DNA of 64,000 nt from Janthinobacterium sp. 64 (lineage in GTDB: Bacteria > Pseudomonadota > Gammaproteobacteria > Burkholderiales > Burkholderiaceae_D): assembly GCF_002813325.1 (NCBI RefSeq), contig NZ_PHUG01000001.1, forward strand, positions 4,340,001 through 4,404,000, read 5' to 3'. Position numbers and translations under genes: made by a program. Below, piece after piece: positions 27,556-36,481 of the stretch. How positions within the stretch are numbered: position 1 is the first letter of the stretch; every line of letters begins with the position of its first letter. Under the pieces are notes generated by a model. The model searched no databases and was not told where the DNA came from. It worked only from the letters and a program-made list of their open reading frames with translations.

Positions 27556-29511
27556 ATGGAAAGCCGTCTCAGCCGTCTGGAAGCCGTTCAAACCGTGTTG
27601 CTGGAAATCGGGCAGCGTTCGAGCACCTGCAGCGATATCAGCGAATTCCTGCAGGCGGTGCATGCGGCGCTGGGCCGCATCATGTATGCGGCCAACTTTT
27701 ATGTGGCCCTCAGCGACCATGACGACGGCCTGGTGCGCTTTCCCTATTTTGTCGACGAATTCGATGCCGCGCCCGACCCGGACGAGGGCGTGCGCCTGGC
27801 AAGCGCGGCGCAGTCGCCCACGGCCTGGGTCATCGTCAACCGCAAGCAGCTGGTGATGACGGCCGACGACGACGCCATGCGCGCCATCGGCGGCGGCGCC
27901 TGGGGCGGCGGCACGGCGGCCGAGCACTGGATCGGCTGCCCGCTGCTGGACCAGCAGCACCAGGTGCTGGGCGCCATCGTCATCCAGAGCTACGACGCGC
28001 AGCACCACTTCAGCCTGGAAGACCAGGCCCTGTTCGCGCTGATCGCCACGCACGTGTCGAGCGCCCTGCAAGGCATGCAAAGCATGGACCGGCTGGAAAA
28101 GGCGGTGCAGGAGCGCACGGCCTTGCTGGCGCACGAGGTGGCCGAGCGGCGCCGCGCGGAAAACCTGCAGCATGCGCTGTATGAAATCGCCAACCTGTCG
28201 GCGCAGGCATCCGACGCGACGACCCTGTACGCGCGCCTGCACGCCATCATCAGCGAACTGGTGACGGCGAAGAATTTCCTGATCGCCCTGTACCACCCGG
28301 ACAACAAGGACATCACGATCCCGTATTTTGTCGATGAAAAGGATGCACAGGCACCCGTAAAACGTTTTCACTATGGCATCGGCATGAGTTCGTACGTGCT
28401 GGCGCGGCGCAAGGCTTGCCTGCTGGACGCCAGCAGCTACGCGGCACTGGTGGCCAGCGGCGAGATGGACGAGCCGCTGGGCAATGTCGGCATCGCCAGC
28501 TGGATGGGCGCGCCCATGCTGCTGGGCGAGCGCAAATATGGCGTGATCATCGTGCAAAGCTACGACGAATCCGTCGTATATGGCCAGGCCGAACTGGACG
28601 TGCTGGCCTTCATGGCCAGCCACGTGGCCGTGGCGATGGCCCGCATCCAGGCCGACAGCGCCATGCGCCGGGCCAAGGAAACGCTGGAAGAGCAGAACGC
28701 GGCCCTGAACAGCGCCCTGAGCGCCTTGCAGGAAGCGCAGTCGGAACTGGTGCGCCAGGAAAAACTGGCGTCGCTGGGGCGCCTGGTGGCGGGCGTGGCG
28801 CATGAAATCAATACGCCGCTGGGCATTTGCGTGACGGCCACCAGCCACCTGGTGCAGGAATTGAAACTCACGCGCGAAGACCTGGAAGGCGGCCAGCTCG
28901 ATGAAGACGGCTTGCGGCAATTCTTCGACATTATCGACCAGACCCTGCGCATCATGACGACGAACACGCAGCGCGCCGCGGCGCTGGTGCGCAGCTTCAA
29001 GCAGGTGGCTGTGGACCAGTCCTCGGACGAATTGCGCAGCTTTAATTTGCGCAAATACCTCGATGAAATATTGCTTTCCTTGCAGCCGAAGCTCAAGGGC
29101 AAGCCGGTCAAGGTGGAGATCGACTGCGCGCCCGAGGTGCAGTTGCGCAGCTATCCGGGCGCCGTCTCGCAGATCGTCACGAACATGGTGGTCAATTCAC
29201 TGGTGCACGGCTTTGCCGAAGGCGAGCCGGGCAAGATCAAGATTTCAGCCAGGACGGCCGGCGAGATGCTGGAACTCGACTACAGCGACGACGGCATGGG
29301 CATGGACAGCGCCACCCTGGGCCAGCTGTTCGACCCCTTCTTCACGACCAAGCGCGGTTCCGGCGGCAGCGGACTTGGCGCGCATATTCTGTATAACCTG
29401 GTGACGGGGCCGCTGGGAGGGACGGTGAAGGTGGTTAGTGCGCCGGGGATGGGCTTGCATTACAAGATACGTTTCCCTCTCGGTTTCAATGATGTGTCCT
29501 TGAAAACCTAA
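27556..29511 (+). CDS. Cytosolic sensor histidine kinase with two GAF domains
   Basis: The 651-residue protein has no membrane segment. GAF domains span about residues 20-180 and 215-375; they are related to each other, both containing a PYFVDE segment, and are separated by a coiled coil. The phosphoacceptor is His416 in GVAHEINTPLG. The HATPase domain has the N box (VVNSLVHGF), the G1 box DDGMGMD, FDPFFTTKRG and the GSGLGAHI G2 box. It is convergent with the REC-HD-GYP gene, the likely partner, with a double REP-like element between them. The stimulus sensed by the GAF domains is unknown. Confidence 0.92.
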   Translation: MESRLSRLEAVQTVLLEIGQRSSTCSDISEFLQAVHAALGRIMYAANFYVALSDHDDGLVRFPYFVDEFDAAPDPDEGVRLASAAQSPTAWVIVNRKQLVMTADDDAMRAIGGGAWGGGTAAEHWIGCPLLDQQHQVLGAIVIQSYDAQHHFSLEDQALFALIATHVSSALQGMQSMDRLEKAVQERTALLAHEVAERRRAENLQHALYEIANLSAQASDATTLYARLHAIISELVTAKNFLIALYHPDNKDITIPYFVDEKDAQAPVKRFHYGIGMSSYVLARRKACLLDASSYAALVASGEMDEPLGNVGIASWMGAPMLLGERKYGVIIVQSYDESVVYGQAELDVLAFMASHVAVAMARIQADSAMRRAKETLEEQNAALNSALSALQEAQSELVRQEKLASLGRLVAGVAHEINTPLGICVTATSHLVQELKLTREDLEGGQLDEDGLRQFFDIIDQTLRIMTTNTQRAAALVRSFKQVAVDQSSDELRSFNLRKYLDEILLSLQPKLKGKPVKVEIDCAPEVQLRSYPGAVSQIVTNMVVNSLVHGFAEGEPGKIKISARTAGEMLELDYSDDGMGMDSATLGQLFDPFFTTKRGSGGSGLGAHILYNLVTGPLGGTVKVVSAPGMGLHYKIRFPLGFNDVSLKT

Positions 29512-29597
29512 AAACGGCGGGCCGGATTGGCCCGGAATGCCCGTATTGGAGACCTGGGCCGAAGCGTGTTTTGCCGGTGTGCGTATTGCTCAGCGAC

Positions 29598-29693
29598 GTA
29601 GGTCGGATTAGGCCGCAGGCCGTAATCCGACAACATTGTTGACGTGGCCGGTGGTGATGTCGGATTACGCGCAAGCGCTAATCCGACCTACTA
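29598..29693. repeat. REP-like palindromes, copies B1 and B2 in tandem
   Basis: B1 has GTCGGATTA at 29602-29610 and TAATCCGAC at 29623-29631 with a GGCCGCAGGCC loop, preceded by GTAG. B2 has GTCGGATTA at 29659-29667 and TAATCCGAC at 29679-29687 with a GCG...CGC loop, preceded by GGCCGGTGGTGATG and followed by CTACTAATCC. B2 runs into the stop codon of the HD-GYP gene. Both kinase and HD-GYP transcripts would end in these hairpins. Confidence 0.8.
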
Positions 29694-31202
29694 ATCCGGG
29701 AAACGCTGATTCAGCGCCAGCGCTGCATCCAGATTCGCAATCAGCAACTCCACATACTGCGGGTCGAGGTGGCTGCCGCTCACTTCGCGCAGGTAGCTGA
29801 CCACGCGCTCCAGGGGCCAGGCGTCCTTGTAGCAGCGCTTGTGCATGAGGGCGTCGAAGACGTCGGCGACGGCGGCGATGCGCGCGTATTTGTGGATGTT
29901 GTCGCCCACCAGGCCTTGCGGGTAGCCGCTGCCGTCGTATTTTTCATGGTGCTGGTGGGCGATCACGGCGGCTGCCTTCAAGAGCGGGCGCTGGGAGCCG
30001 TCGAGGATGGACATGCCCACGGTCGGATGCTGCTTCATGATTTCCCACTCGGCCGCGTCGAGCTTGCCCGGTTTCAGCAGCACCGCGTCCGGCGTGGAAA
30101 TCTTGCCGATGTCGTGCATGGGCGCCGCGTGGCGCAGCACCATGGTTTCCTCTTCCGACATGCCGGACGCCTGCGCCAGCAGCTGGCACACTTCGGCCAT
30201 GCGGCGCACGTGGTTGCCGCCTTCGTGCGAGCGCGATTCGACCACGTCGCCCAGGCGCAGGATCAGTTCGGCCTGGGTATCGGTGATTTCCTGCGTCAGC
30301 AGGATGTTGTCGAAGGCAATCGCCACGCCCGAGCAGAACACTTCCAGCAATTGCGCGTCGAGGTCGGAGATTTCTTCCACGCCTTTCAAGACCAGCAGCG
30401 AAGCCTTGCCGCTGCTGTTCGGAAAATAGCCGACATAGGTGTCGCCGTGCAGGCGCGAGATCTTGTTGCTCTTGGCATGGTCCAGCTGCGACAGCAGGGA
30501 CGGGCTGAGGATGCCGCCGTCGGCTTCATGGTCGCCGATCTGTGCGAGGATTTCATAATCCTGCTCGCCCGTGATGGCGCTGGCGCCGCGCAGGCGCAGC
30601 AGCATGCTCGTTTCCAGGCGCAGCAGGGCGACGACTTGCTGCAGCAGGCCGCTGGCGAAGTCGCGCAGGTTGCGCTGCTTGAAAATGTGCGCCGAGGCGG
30701 CGATGACTCTTTCCAGGCCTTCACGGTAGTGCAGCTGGGCCTGGCGCGCCTCTTCCACCTTCATGATGTCGCGGTAGGCGCGCAGGGCGGCAAAGGTGGT
30801 GGTGAACAGCTTGGTGCGGTCCAGTTCCGTCTTTTCCTTGTAGTCGTTGATGTCGTAGTTGACGATCACGCGTTCTTCCGGCGCCTGTCCCGGCTGCCCG
30901 GTGCGCAGCACGATGCGCGTAAACTGGTTGCCCAGGTCTTCGCGCATCCAGCGCGCCACTTCCAGGCCGCTGTCTTCGCGTTCCATCACCACGTCCAGGA
31001 AGACCAGCGCGATGCCGTCTTCGCGCGCCAGCACCTGCTTGGCTTCGGCGCCGCTGTAGGCGTGCACGAAACTCAGGGCGCGGCCCTCCAGGCGGAAACG
31101 GCTCAGCGTCAGTTTGGTGATGTCGTGGATGTCGGGTTCATCGTCGACGAGCAGGACTTTCCAGGGAGGTAACTTGGGCGATGCTGAAGACAAAAATGAC
31201 AT
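29691..31202 (-). CDS. Response regulator with DUF3369 and HD-GYP c-di-GMP phosphodiesterase domain
   Basis: The 503-residue product has a receiver domain (phosphoacceptor Asp70 in LVFLDVV, acidic DDE at 20-22), a DUF3369/GAF-like middle region (about 160-310) and an HD-GYP domain. The metal-binding HD pair is His363-Asp364 in MHDIGK and the HHExxDGxGYP signature is complete at 418-428, so c-di-GMP hydrolysis is expected. The ATG at 31202 places the receiver near the N-terminus; no strong ribosome binding site is present. The partner is probably the convergent double-GAF kinase. The TAG stop is part of a REP-like element. Confidence 0.92.
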   Translation of the reverse strand: MSFLSSASPKLPPWKVLLVDDEPDIHDITKLTLSRFRLEGRALSFVHAYSGAEAKQVLAREDGIALVFLDVVMEREDSGLEVARWMREDLGNQFTRIVLRTGQPGQAPEERVIVNYDINDYKEKTELDRTKLFTTTFAALRAYRDIMKVEEARQAQLHYREGLERVIAASAHIFKQRNLRDFASGLLQQVVALLRLETSMLLRLRGASAITGEQDYEILAQIGDHEADGGILSPSLLSQLDHAKSNKISRLHGDTYVGYFPNSSGKASLLVLKGVEEISDLDAQLLEVFCSGVAIAFDNILLTQEITDTQAELILRLGDVVESRSHEGGNHVRRMAEVCQLLAQASGMSEEETMVLRHAAPMHDIGKISTPDAVLLKPGKLDAAEWEIMKQHPTVGMSILDGSQRPLLKAAAVIAHQHHEKYDGSGYPQGLVGDNIHKYARIAAVADVFDALMHKRCYKDAWPLERVVSYLREVSGSHLDPQYVELLIANLDAALALNQRFPD

Positions 31203-31635
31203 AAGGGCGAGTTCCGCTAAAAGGCATAACTGACGCAATGTTGAAACGCCTGCGCCAGGAATTCCTGTGCGCCATTACCGGCGTTGCGCATTTTTCGGGC
31301 GCATTTTGTCGATTGTAGACTGACAGCTAAATATTAACAATATGCAAGAAAAATTGACTAAAAACATGCAACATCGGTGCTAAAAAAACACTTTAAATCC
31401 GGTCTGCTGACACTATCTATGCTTTATCGCTTAGGCAACTATATTTTCAAGACAATACTTTGTTTTAATTAATATTGCCAATGAATCTGCAAAAAATATG
31501 GCGTCTCGCCTTTCCGGCGCGAAATCAGAAAAGTAACAAGGTATGAATTGCGCGTCAGAATGGGCTGCGCCGCGCTATATTGGACAGGTATAAGAAGTGG
31601 CACCATGCCACGCACATTTCCTGAAAGGGTACATC
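31203..31635. other. Long AT-rich divergent intergenic region
   Basis: These 433 bases separate the HD-GYP gene (leftward) from the DUF3016 gene (rightward). The stretch 31320-31500 is AT-rich with many short A and T runs, unlike the coding flanks, and probably holds both promoters. A small palindrome GTGGCA-CCA-TGCCAC (31597-31611) sits in the DUF3016 leader. I see no open frame with coding character and no RNA gene. Confidence 0.45.
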
Positions 31636-32139
31636 ATGCAAAAGCAAACGACGCGCGCCCTGGTCGCCGGCCTGGCCTTGCTGGCCAGCAGCGCGGCCTG
31701 GGCTGGAACGGAAGTGCAGTTCAGCAAACCGGATCAATACACGGATATCCCGTTCAATCCGCAGGAACGCGATGACGTGCTGAAGGAACTGAGCCGGCAT
31801 TTCGAGAAACTGGGCGCATCGCTGCCGCCCGGGCAAACCTTGAAAATCGACGTCACGGATGTGGACCTGGCGGGACGTGAAAATCCGTCCCTGCGTGCCG
31901 GGCAGGATATCCGCGTCATGAATGGCCGGGTCGACTGGCCGCGCATGCGCCTGCACTATGTGCTGGAGCAGGATGGCAAGGTCATTCGCAGTGGCGATGC
32001 GGCCCTGTCCGACATGTCGTATCTGAACCGCATCAACCACTATTTCAGTAATGAAAAGCTGCGCTATGAAAAGCTGATGATCGATGACTGGTATGCCGAT
32101 ACTTTCGGTATCAAGGTGAAGCGCCAGGCGCGCAAGTAA
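31636..32139 (+). CDS. DUF3016 family exported protein
   Basis: The 167-residue protein has a signal peptide (KQTTRALVAGLALLASSAAWAG) and the DUF3016 pattern: VQFSKPDQYTDIPFNPQERDDVLKELSRHFEKLG, then LKIDVTDVDLAGRENP, MNGRVDWPRMRLHY and a C-terminal LSDMSYLNRINHYFSNEKLRYEK ending with a DDWYADTF motif. The family is periplasmic and of unknown function. AAGGG upstream of the ATG at 31636 decides the start against an in-frame ATG at 31597. It is convergent with the solute-binding protein gene. Confidence 0.88.
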   Translation: MQKQTTRALVAGLALLASSAAWAGTEVQFSKPDQYTDIPFNPQERDDVLKELSRHFEKLGASLPPGQTLKIDVTDVDLAGRENPSLRAGQDIRVMNGRVDWPRMRLHYVLEQDGKVIRSGDAALSDMSYLNRINHYFSNEKLRYEKLMIDDWYADTFGIKVKRQARK

Positions 32140-32160
32140 GCGAGCGATTTCATCGCTATG

Positions 32161-32946
32161 TCAGCGCAGGTACGCAGCTTCGATGCGTGCCAGCTGGCCG
32201 TTCTGCCGCATGGCAAGCAAGGCCGCATTCATCTTCTCGATGAATGCGGCCTTGTAGGCGGGTGTATTGCGTGCGCTGTAGGCGATATACGTGGCTTCGG
32301 ACGACAGTTCCAGCACTTCGTGCAATTGAAAGCCGTAGTTGCTTAGTTCTCCTTGCAGCTGGCGCGCCGTGTGGCGGGCTGCGCCGCGGTCGCTGGCGTA
32401 GCAATCGATGCGCCGCAGGGCCAGTTTCTTCAGATTGGCTTCGTTGCCCTTGGCCGCTTCCAGATGCAGCACTCCCTGGCGGGCCGGCTCCATCAATTTT
32501 GCCGACAGCAAAAAACCCGTGTTGACGCCGATGGTCAGGCCGGCGAAATCCGCAGGAAAATGCGTGCGCGGTGTGCGCATGACGGCGTCATGGCAAAACA
32601 GCACCACCGATTCGCGGTACAGCATGGCCGAATACGGTTGCACGTACGGCCGCTCCGTCTTGCGCCCGGGTGGGAACAGACCGAATACCTGGCCTTTTTC
32701 CAGGGCATCGAGTCCCCGTTTCCAGGGGCGCGGCTGCAGGTCCAGCTGATACTCCGGCATGCTGGTAGCCGCTGCGCGCAGCATGTCGACGTACATGCCC
32801 TTGAAGACGCCGTTTTCCACATAGCTGTACGGCGCATAGTCGTCGTCGCCATACAGGATGACGGTTTGCGGCGCGGCCAGGGCGCTCTGCCACACGCCCG
32901 ACAACGCCAGGGCCAGGCATAGTCTTGCCGTTATCGCTGCTTGCAT
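32161..32946 (-). CDS. Periplasmic solute-binding protein, SBP family 3 (amino-acid-type), without transporter genes
   Basis: The 261-residue product has a signal peptide (TARLCLALALSGVWQSALA) and the two-lobe type 3 binding-protein fold: VILYGDDDYAPYSYVENGVFKGMYVDMLRAA at the start, and DFAGLTIGVNTGFL and the RIDCYASDRGAARH region later. The usual neighbours (ABC permease and ATPase) are missing. Such orphans may act with a distant transporter or as sensors; the ligand is unknown. GGAG lies five bases before the ATG. Confidence 0.85.
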   Translation of the reverse strand: MQAAITARLCLALALSGVWQSALAAPQTVILYGDDDYAPYSYVENGVFKGMYVDMLRAAATSMPEYQLDLQPRPWKRGLDALEKGQVFGLFPPGRKTERPYVQPYSAMLYRESVVLFCHDAVMRTPRTHFPADFAGLTIGVNTGFLLSAKLMEPARQGVLHLEAAKGNEANLKKLALRRIDCYASDRGAARHTARQLQGELSNYGFQLHEVLELSSEATYIAYSARNTPAYKAAFIEKMNAALLAMRQNGQLARIEAAYLR

Positions 32947-33017
32947 GCCGCTCCAGTTTCAATGTCTTCCTGGCAAGCATACAGCATGGCGGCAAGGCGA
33001 CCCGCTTAATTTCCCCT

Positions 33018-33461
33018 TTAGTCGATCCAGTTCACCTGCGGGAACTTGCTGCCGAACTCTTCCGGCATCGGTACGACCTGGCTGCGCTTGTAGTTGAAAA
33101 ACACAAAGCCGGACTTGGCCATCGCGATCAGGGTGTTGTCGCGCGGGCGCGTGATGCGGAAGGTGATGTCGCCGCCATATTTATTGAAATCCATGACGCC
33201 CACTTCGAACAGCAACTGGTCGCGCGCATGGGCTTCGGCACGGTAGGTGGTGGCCAGGTCGGTGACGATGATGCCGGTGCCGTCCGCTTCAATGTCGCGC
33301 ACGCCGAATTCGAACAGGAAGCGGGCGCGCGCCTCGGAAATCATGGAAATCATGGAATCGTTGCCGAGATGGTTGCCGGCATTGATGTCCGTGGTGCGTA
33401 CCGTCAGTTGCGAGGAATAGCAATACTGGTCTTCGGGAAATTCAAGTTTCAAACGGGCCAT
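33018..33461 (-). CDS. Acyl-CoA thioesterase, 4HBT hot-dog family
   Basis: The 147-residue protein has the hot-dog thioesterase layout: VRTTDINAGNHLGNDSMISMISEARARFLFEFG in the central helix region, then TYRAEAHARDQLLFEVGV and the strand FVFFNYKRSQVVPMPEEF. Asp in TTDINAGNHLGN takes the place of the catalytic Asp of YbgC/FadM-type enzymes. Substrate length is not predictable. The ATG at 33461 gives the usual family length; the ribosome binding site is weak (AAGAGA). It stands alone, downstream of the sugar dehydrogenase gene on the same strand (142-bp gap). Confidence 0.82.
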   Translation of the reverse strand: MARLKLEFPEDQYCYSSQLTVRTTDINAGNHLGNDSMISMISEARARFLFEFGVRDIEADGTGIIVTDLATTYRAEAHARDQLLFEVGVMDFNKYGGDITFRITRPRDNTLIAMAKSGFVFFNYKRSQVVPMPEEFGSKFPQVNWID

Positions 33462-33575
33462 GGTGTTCTCTTGGGCTGGTGCGCGGGGCGCGACGGGAAA
33501 AACCCATTCTAGCCGGTTCCCCGCGCCCCGTCGAAAAACGTCCTCTGCCGCGTGCGCCGCCATGACCGCCTGCGC

Positions 33576-33606
33576 ACGCTTACTTGCGTACGCTTATTTA
33601 CGCTTA
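33576..33606 (-). repeat. Three direct copies of TAAGCGT at the end of the sugar dehydrogenase gene
   Basis: On the minus strand TAAGCGT occurs three times (complement ACGCTTA at 33576-33582, 33590-33596 and 33600-33606). The first in the direction of translation is the stop codon of the sugar dehydrogenase gene, and the others repeat TAA beyond it. Confidence 0.5.
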
Positions 33607-35052
33607 TTGACGGACGATCTGGTACACCTTGCCCGTGCCGCTTAGCATGTACAGCTCGTTTTTCGCATCCTGGCCAAACGACAGGATATTGCCCACATTG
33701 GTGATGCCCCAGTTCGTCACGGCGGAGGCCGTGCCATTGCTGTAGCTGAAGCTTTTCAGCCAGCCGCTGCAGTAGTCCGAATACAGGTACTGCCCCGCCA
33801 GTTCCGGCAAGGCCGTGCCCCGGTACACATAGCCGCCCGTGATCGAACAGCCGTTGGCCGCATCGTTGCTGTACGTGATGGCGGGCAGGACCAGCCCCGC
33901 CTGGTTGCAGCTGGCGCTGTTGTAGCACTGCGTGCCTTCCATGATGTTCCAGCCATAGTTGTTGCCCGCCTGGCCCACGGGACGCACGTCGACCTCTTCC
34001 CAGTTGGCCTGGCCCACGTCGGCGATGTACAGCAGCTGGGCCGGCACGTCGAAGGCGTAGCGCCACGGATTGCGCAAGCCATAGGCCCAGATTTCAGGGC
34101 GTCCGCCTGCCGTGGCAAAGGGGTTGCCGGGTGGAATGGCGTACGGCTGGGTCACTGTGCTGGCGTTGACGTCCAGGCGCAGCAGTTTTCCCAAGAGTAC
34201 GTTGATGTTTTGTGCATTGCCGGGCGGGTCGCCCCCGCTGCCGCCGTCGCCCGTGCCCGCGTATAGATAGCCGTCCGGGCCAAAGCTGAGCAAGCCGCCA
34301 TAGTGGTTGTTGAACGTGGGATGGGGAATCGTGATGATGGTCAGCGCGGACAGGGGGTCGGCCACGTTGGCGTTGCCCGCCGACACTTGCCGCCGCTCGA
34401 TGACGATATCGCCAGCCAGGTTGGTGTAGTACAGGAAGAAATAGCCGTTGCTGGCGTACTGCGGATGGAAGGCCATCGACAACAAGCCCCGCTCGCCACT
34501 GGTGGTGGTGAGCGTACTGATATCGAGGAAGGGCGTGGCCAGCAAGTTGCCGTTCTGCACCACGCGGATGCGACCGGCCCGTTCGATGATGAACAAACGG
34601 CTGTCGCCGGGCGGCGCGGTGAGGAAGATGGGCACGCTCAAGCCGCTGGCCACTTCCTGCAGGCGCAGGGCCAGCGGTGCCGTGGCCGCGTACGTGACGG
34701 CCGCGCTGGCCGTGCCGCCGGCCGTCACTTGCACCTGCTGCGTGACGGGCGTGGGCGCCAGGGTTCCCGTGCCTTGCGCCACGCTGGCGGCGCTGAGCGT
34801 GTAGGCGCCGGGTGCCAGGTCCGTCAAGGTGGTGCTGGCCGTCAGCGTCTTGCTGTAGGACGCCGGTCCTGTGAGCGTGACGGCGCCCGCCACGCCTGCC
34901 GGCAAGCCGCCGATGGTGACGGTCAGGCTGCCCGTGGTGGCCCCTGGCGCTGGGTGGTGATGGCCGCCGCCACAGGCTGTCAGCAGGGCCAGGCAGCATG
35001 CCAGCAGCAGGGCCAGCCAGGGGCCGGGGAGGCGGGAAAGGAAATGGCGCAT
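33604..35052 (-). CDS. PQQ-dependent sugar dehydrogenase-like lipoprotein (GSDH beta-propeller)
   Basis: The 482-residue precursor has a lipoprotein signal with lipobox LTAC (Cys27) followed by Gly/His residues. Residues about 40-125 form a Thr/Ser/Ala-rich Ig- or PEGA-like module. The rest is a glucose/sorbosone dehydrogenase beta-propeller: GLSVPIFLTAPPGDSRLFIIERAGRI, GERGLLSMAFHPQYASNGYFFLYYTN, NHYGGLLSFGPDGYLYAGTGDGGSGGDP and NPWRYAFDVPAQLLYIADVGQANWEEVD. The family oxidises aldose sugars with PQQ, though many members have unproven activity. AGGAG lies seven bases before the ATG. It is divergent from frmA. Confidence 0.88.
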   Translation of the reverse strand: MRHFLSRLPGPWLALLLACCLALLTACGGGHHHPAPGATTGSLTVTIGGLPAGVAGAVTLTGPASYSKTLTASTTLTDLAPGAYTLSAASVAQGTGTLAPTPVTQQVQVTAGGTASAAVTYAATAPLALRLQEVASGLSVPIFLTAPPGDSRLFIIERAGRIRVVQNGNLLATPFLDISTLTTTSGERGLLSMAFHPQYASNGYFFLYYTNLAGDIVIERRQVSAGNANVADPLSALTIITIPHPTFNNHYGGLLSFGPDGYLYAGTGDGGSGGDPPGNAQNINVLLGKLLRLDVNASTVTQPYAIPPGNPFATAGGRPEIWAYGLRNPWRYAFDVPAQLLYIADVGQANWEEVDVRPVGQAGNNYGWNIMEGTQCYNSASCNQAGLVLPAITYSNDAANGCSITGGYVYRGTALPELAGQYLYSDYCSGWLKSFSYSNGTASAVTNWGITNVGNILSFGQDAKNELYMLSGTGKVYQIVRQ

Positions 35053-35123
35053 GTCGGTCTCCTGCGGGAATGACGCAATGGCTGCTCAAAGGATGTGCCC
35101 AGAATGCGCGTCTTTGTATTGGG

Positions 35124-35145
35124 ACGTTTGCGCTGGCGCAAACGT
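35124..35145. promoter_or_regulatory. Perfect palindrome in the frmA / sugar dehydrogenase divergent region
   Basis: ACGTTTGCGC and GCGCAAACGT are perfect 10-base arms separated by TG. A third half-site ACGTTTGC occurs at 35206-35213, nearer to frmA. The symmetry, the position between divergent genes and the lack of a T-tract fit a dimeric repressor operator better than a terminator. Confidence 0.5.
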
Positions 35146-35259
35146 GCGGCGGCAGCGGACAAATGCGCCGCGTTTTCAGACAAGCGCGGGGTTCCTTGCC
35201 CCGCCACGTTTGCTGGCAGCCGATAATGGCGCATCTGAAACCGAGCAGGAAGACATCCC

Positions 35260-36366
35260 ATGAAAACCAAAGCCGCGATTGCCTGGAAGGCGGGCGCCCC
35301 GCTGACCATCGAAGAAGTCGATCTGGCCGGCCCGCGCGCCGGCGAAGTGCTGGTCGAGCTGAAAGCCACGGGCATTTGCCATACCGATTACTACACCCTG
35401 TCGGGCGCCGATCCGGAAGGCATCTTCCCCGCCATTCTCGGCCATGAAGGCGCCGGCGTCGTCGTCGACGTGGGTCCGGGCGTGACGACCCTGAAAAAGG
35501 ATGACCACGTCATTCCGCTGTACACGCCGGAATGCCGCCAGTGCAAGTTCTGCCTGTCGCAAAAAACCAACTTGTGCCAGGCCATCCGCTCCACGCAGGG
35601 CCGCGGCCTGATGCCGGACGCCACCAGCCGTTTTTCGCTCAATGGCCAGCCGCTGTTCCACTACATGGGCACGTCCACCTTTTCCAATTACATCGTCGTG
35701 CCGGAAATCGCCCTGGCCAAGATCCGCGAAGACGCGCCGTTCGACAAGGTCTGCTACATCGGCTGCGGCGTGACGACGGGCGTGGGCGCCGTCTTGTTCT
35801 CGGCCAAGGTCGAGGCGGGCGCGAATGTCGTCGTGTTCGGCCTGGGCGGCATCGGCCTGAACGTGATCCAGGCAGCGAAGATGGTCGGCGCCGACAAAAT
35901 CATCGGCATCGACATCAATCCGGCGCGCCAGGCCATCGCGCGCAAGTTCGGCATGACGCATTTTATCAATCCGAACGAGGTGGAAAACGTCGTCGATGCC
36001 ATCGTGCAACTGACGGACGGCGGCGCCGACTACAGTTTCGAATGCGTGGGCAACACCAACTTGATGCGCCAGGCGCTCGAGTGCACGCACAAGGGCTGGG
36101 GAAAATCGTTCATCATCGGCGTGGCGGCGGCGGGCCAGGAAATTTCCACGCGCCCGTTCCAGCTGGTGACGGGGCGCGAATGGCGCGGTTCGGCCTTCGG
36201 TGGCGCGCGCGGTCGTACGGACGTGCCGAAAATCGTCGACTGGTATATGGAGGGCAAGCTCAACATTGACGACCTGATCACGCATCGCTTGCCGCTCGAA
36301 CGCATCAATGAAGGCTTCGACCTGATGAAAAGCGGCGAATCGATCCGTTCCGTCGTGTTGTACTAA
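35260..36366 (+). CDS. frmA: S-(hydroxymethyl)glutathione dehydrogenase (class III alcohol dehydrogenase)
   Basis: This 368-residue zinc enzyme oxidises S-hydroxymethylglutathione, formed from formaldehyde and glutathione, with NAD+, and can also reduce S-nitrosoglutathione. Catalytic zinc ligands are Cys40 (ATGICHTD), His62 (GHEGAG) and a Cys in CYIGCGVTTG; structural zinc ligands are Cys92, Cys95, Cys98 and Cys106. The Rossmann motif is VFGLGGIGLNVIQ, and the C-terminus matches class III enzymes (RLPLERINEGFDLMKSGESIRSVVLY). No S-formylglutathione hydrolase (frmB) or frmR lies next to it. AGGA precedes the ATG. Confidence 0.97.
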   Translation: MKTKAAIAWKAGAPLTIEEVDLAGPRAGEVLVELKATGICHTDYYTLSGADPEGIFPAILGHEGAGVVVDVGPGVTTLKKDDHVIPLYTPECRQCKFCLSQKTNLCQAIRSTQGRGLMPDATSRFSLNGQPLFHYMGTSTFSNYIVVPEIALAKIREDAPFDKVCYIGCGVTTGVGAVLFSAKVEAGANVVVFGLGGIGLNVIQAAKMVGADKIIGIDINPARQAIARKFGMTHFINPNEVENVVDAIVQLTDGGADYSFECVGNTNLMRQALECTHKGWGKSFIIGVAAAGQEISTRPFQLVTGREWRGSAFGGARGRTDVPKIVDWYMEGKLNIDDLITHRLPLERINEGFDLMKSGESIRSVVLY

Positions 36367-36481
36367 TCTTATCGGGTGTACTCATTGCGCAACACTTGAC
36401 GGACGGGGCAGGGCGGCAGGCTGTACTTCGCTGCCTGCCCCTGCTAGTGTGAAGGCATCCACCTTGCTTTGGGAGCCGTTC

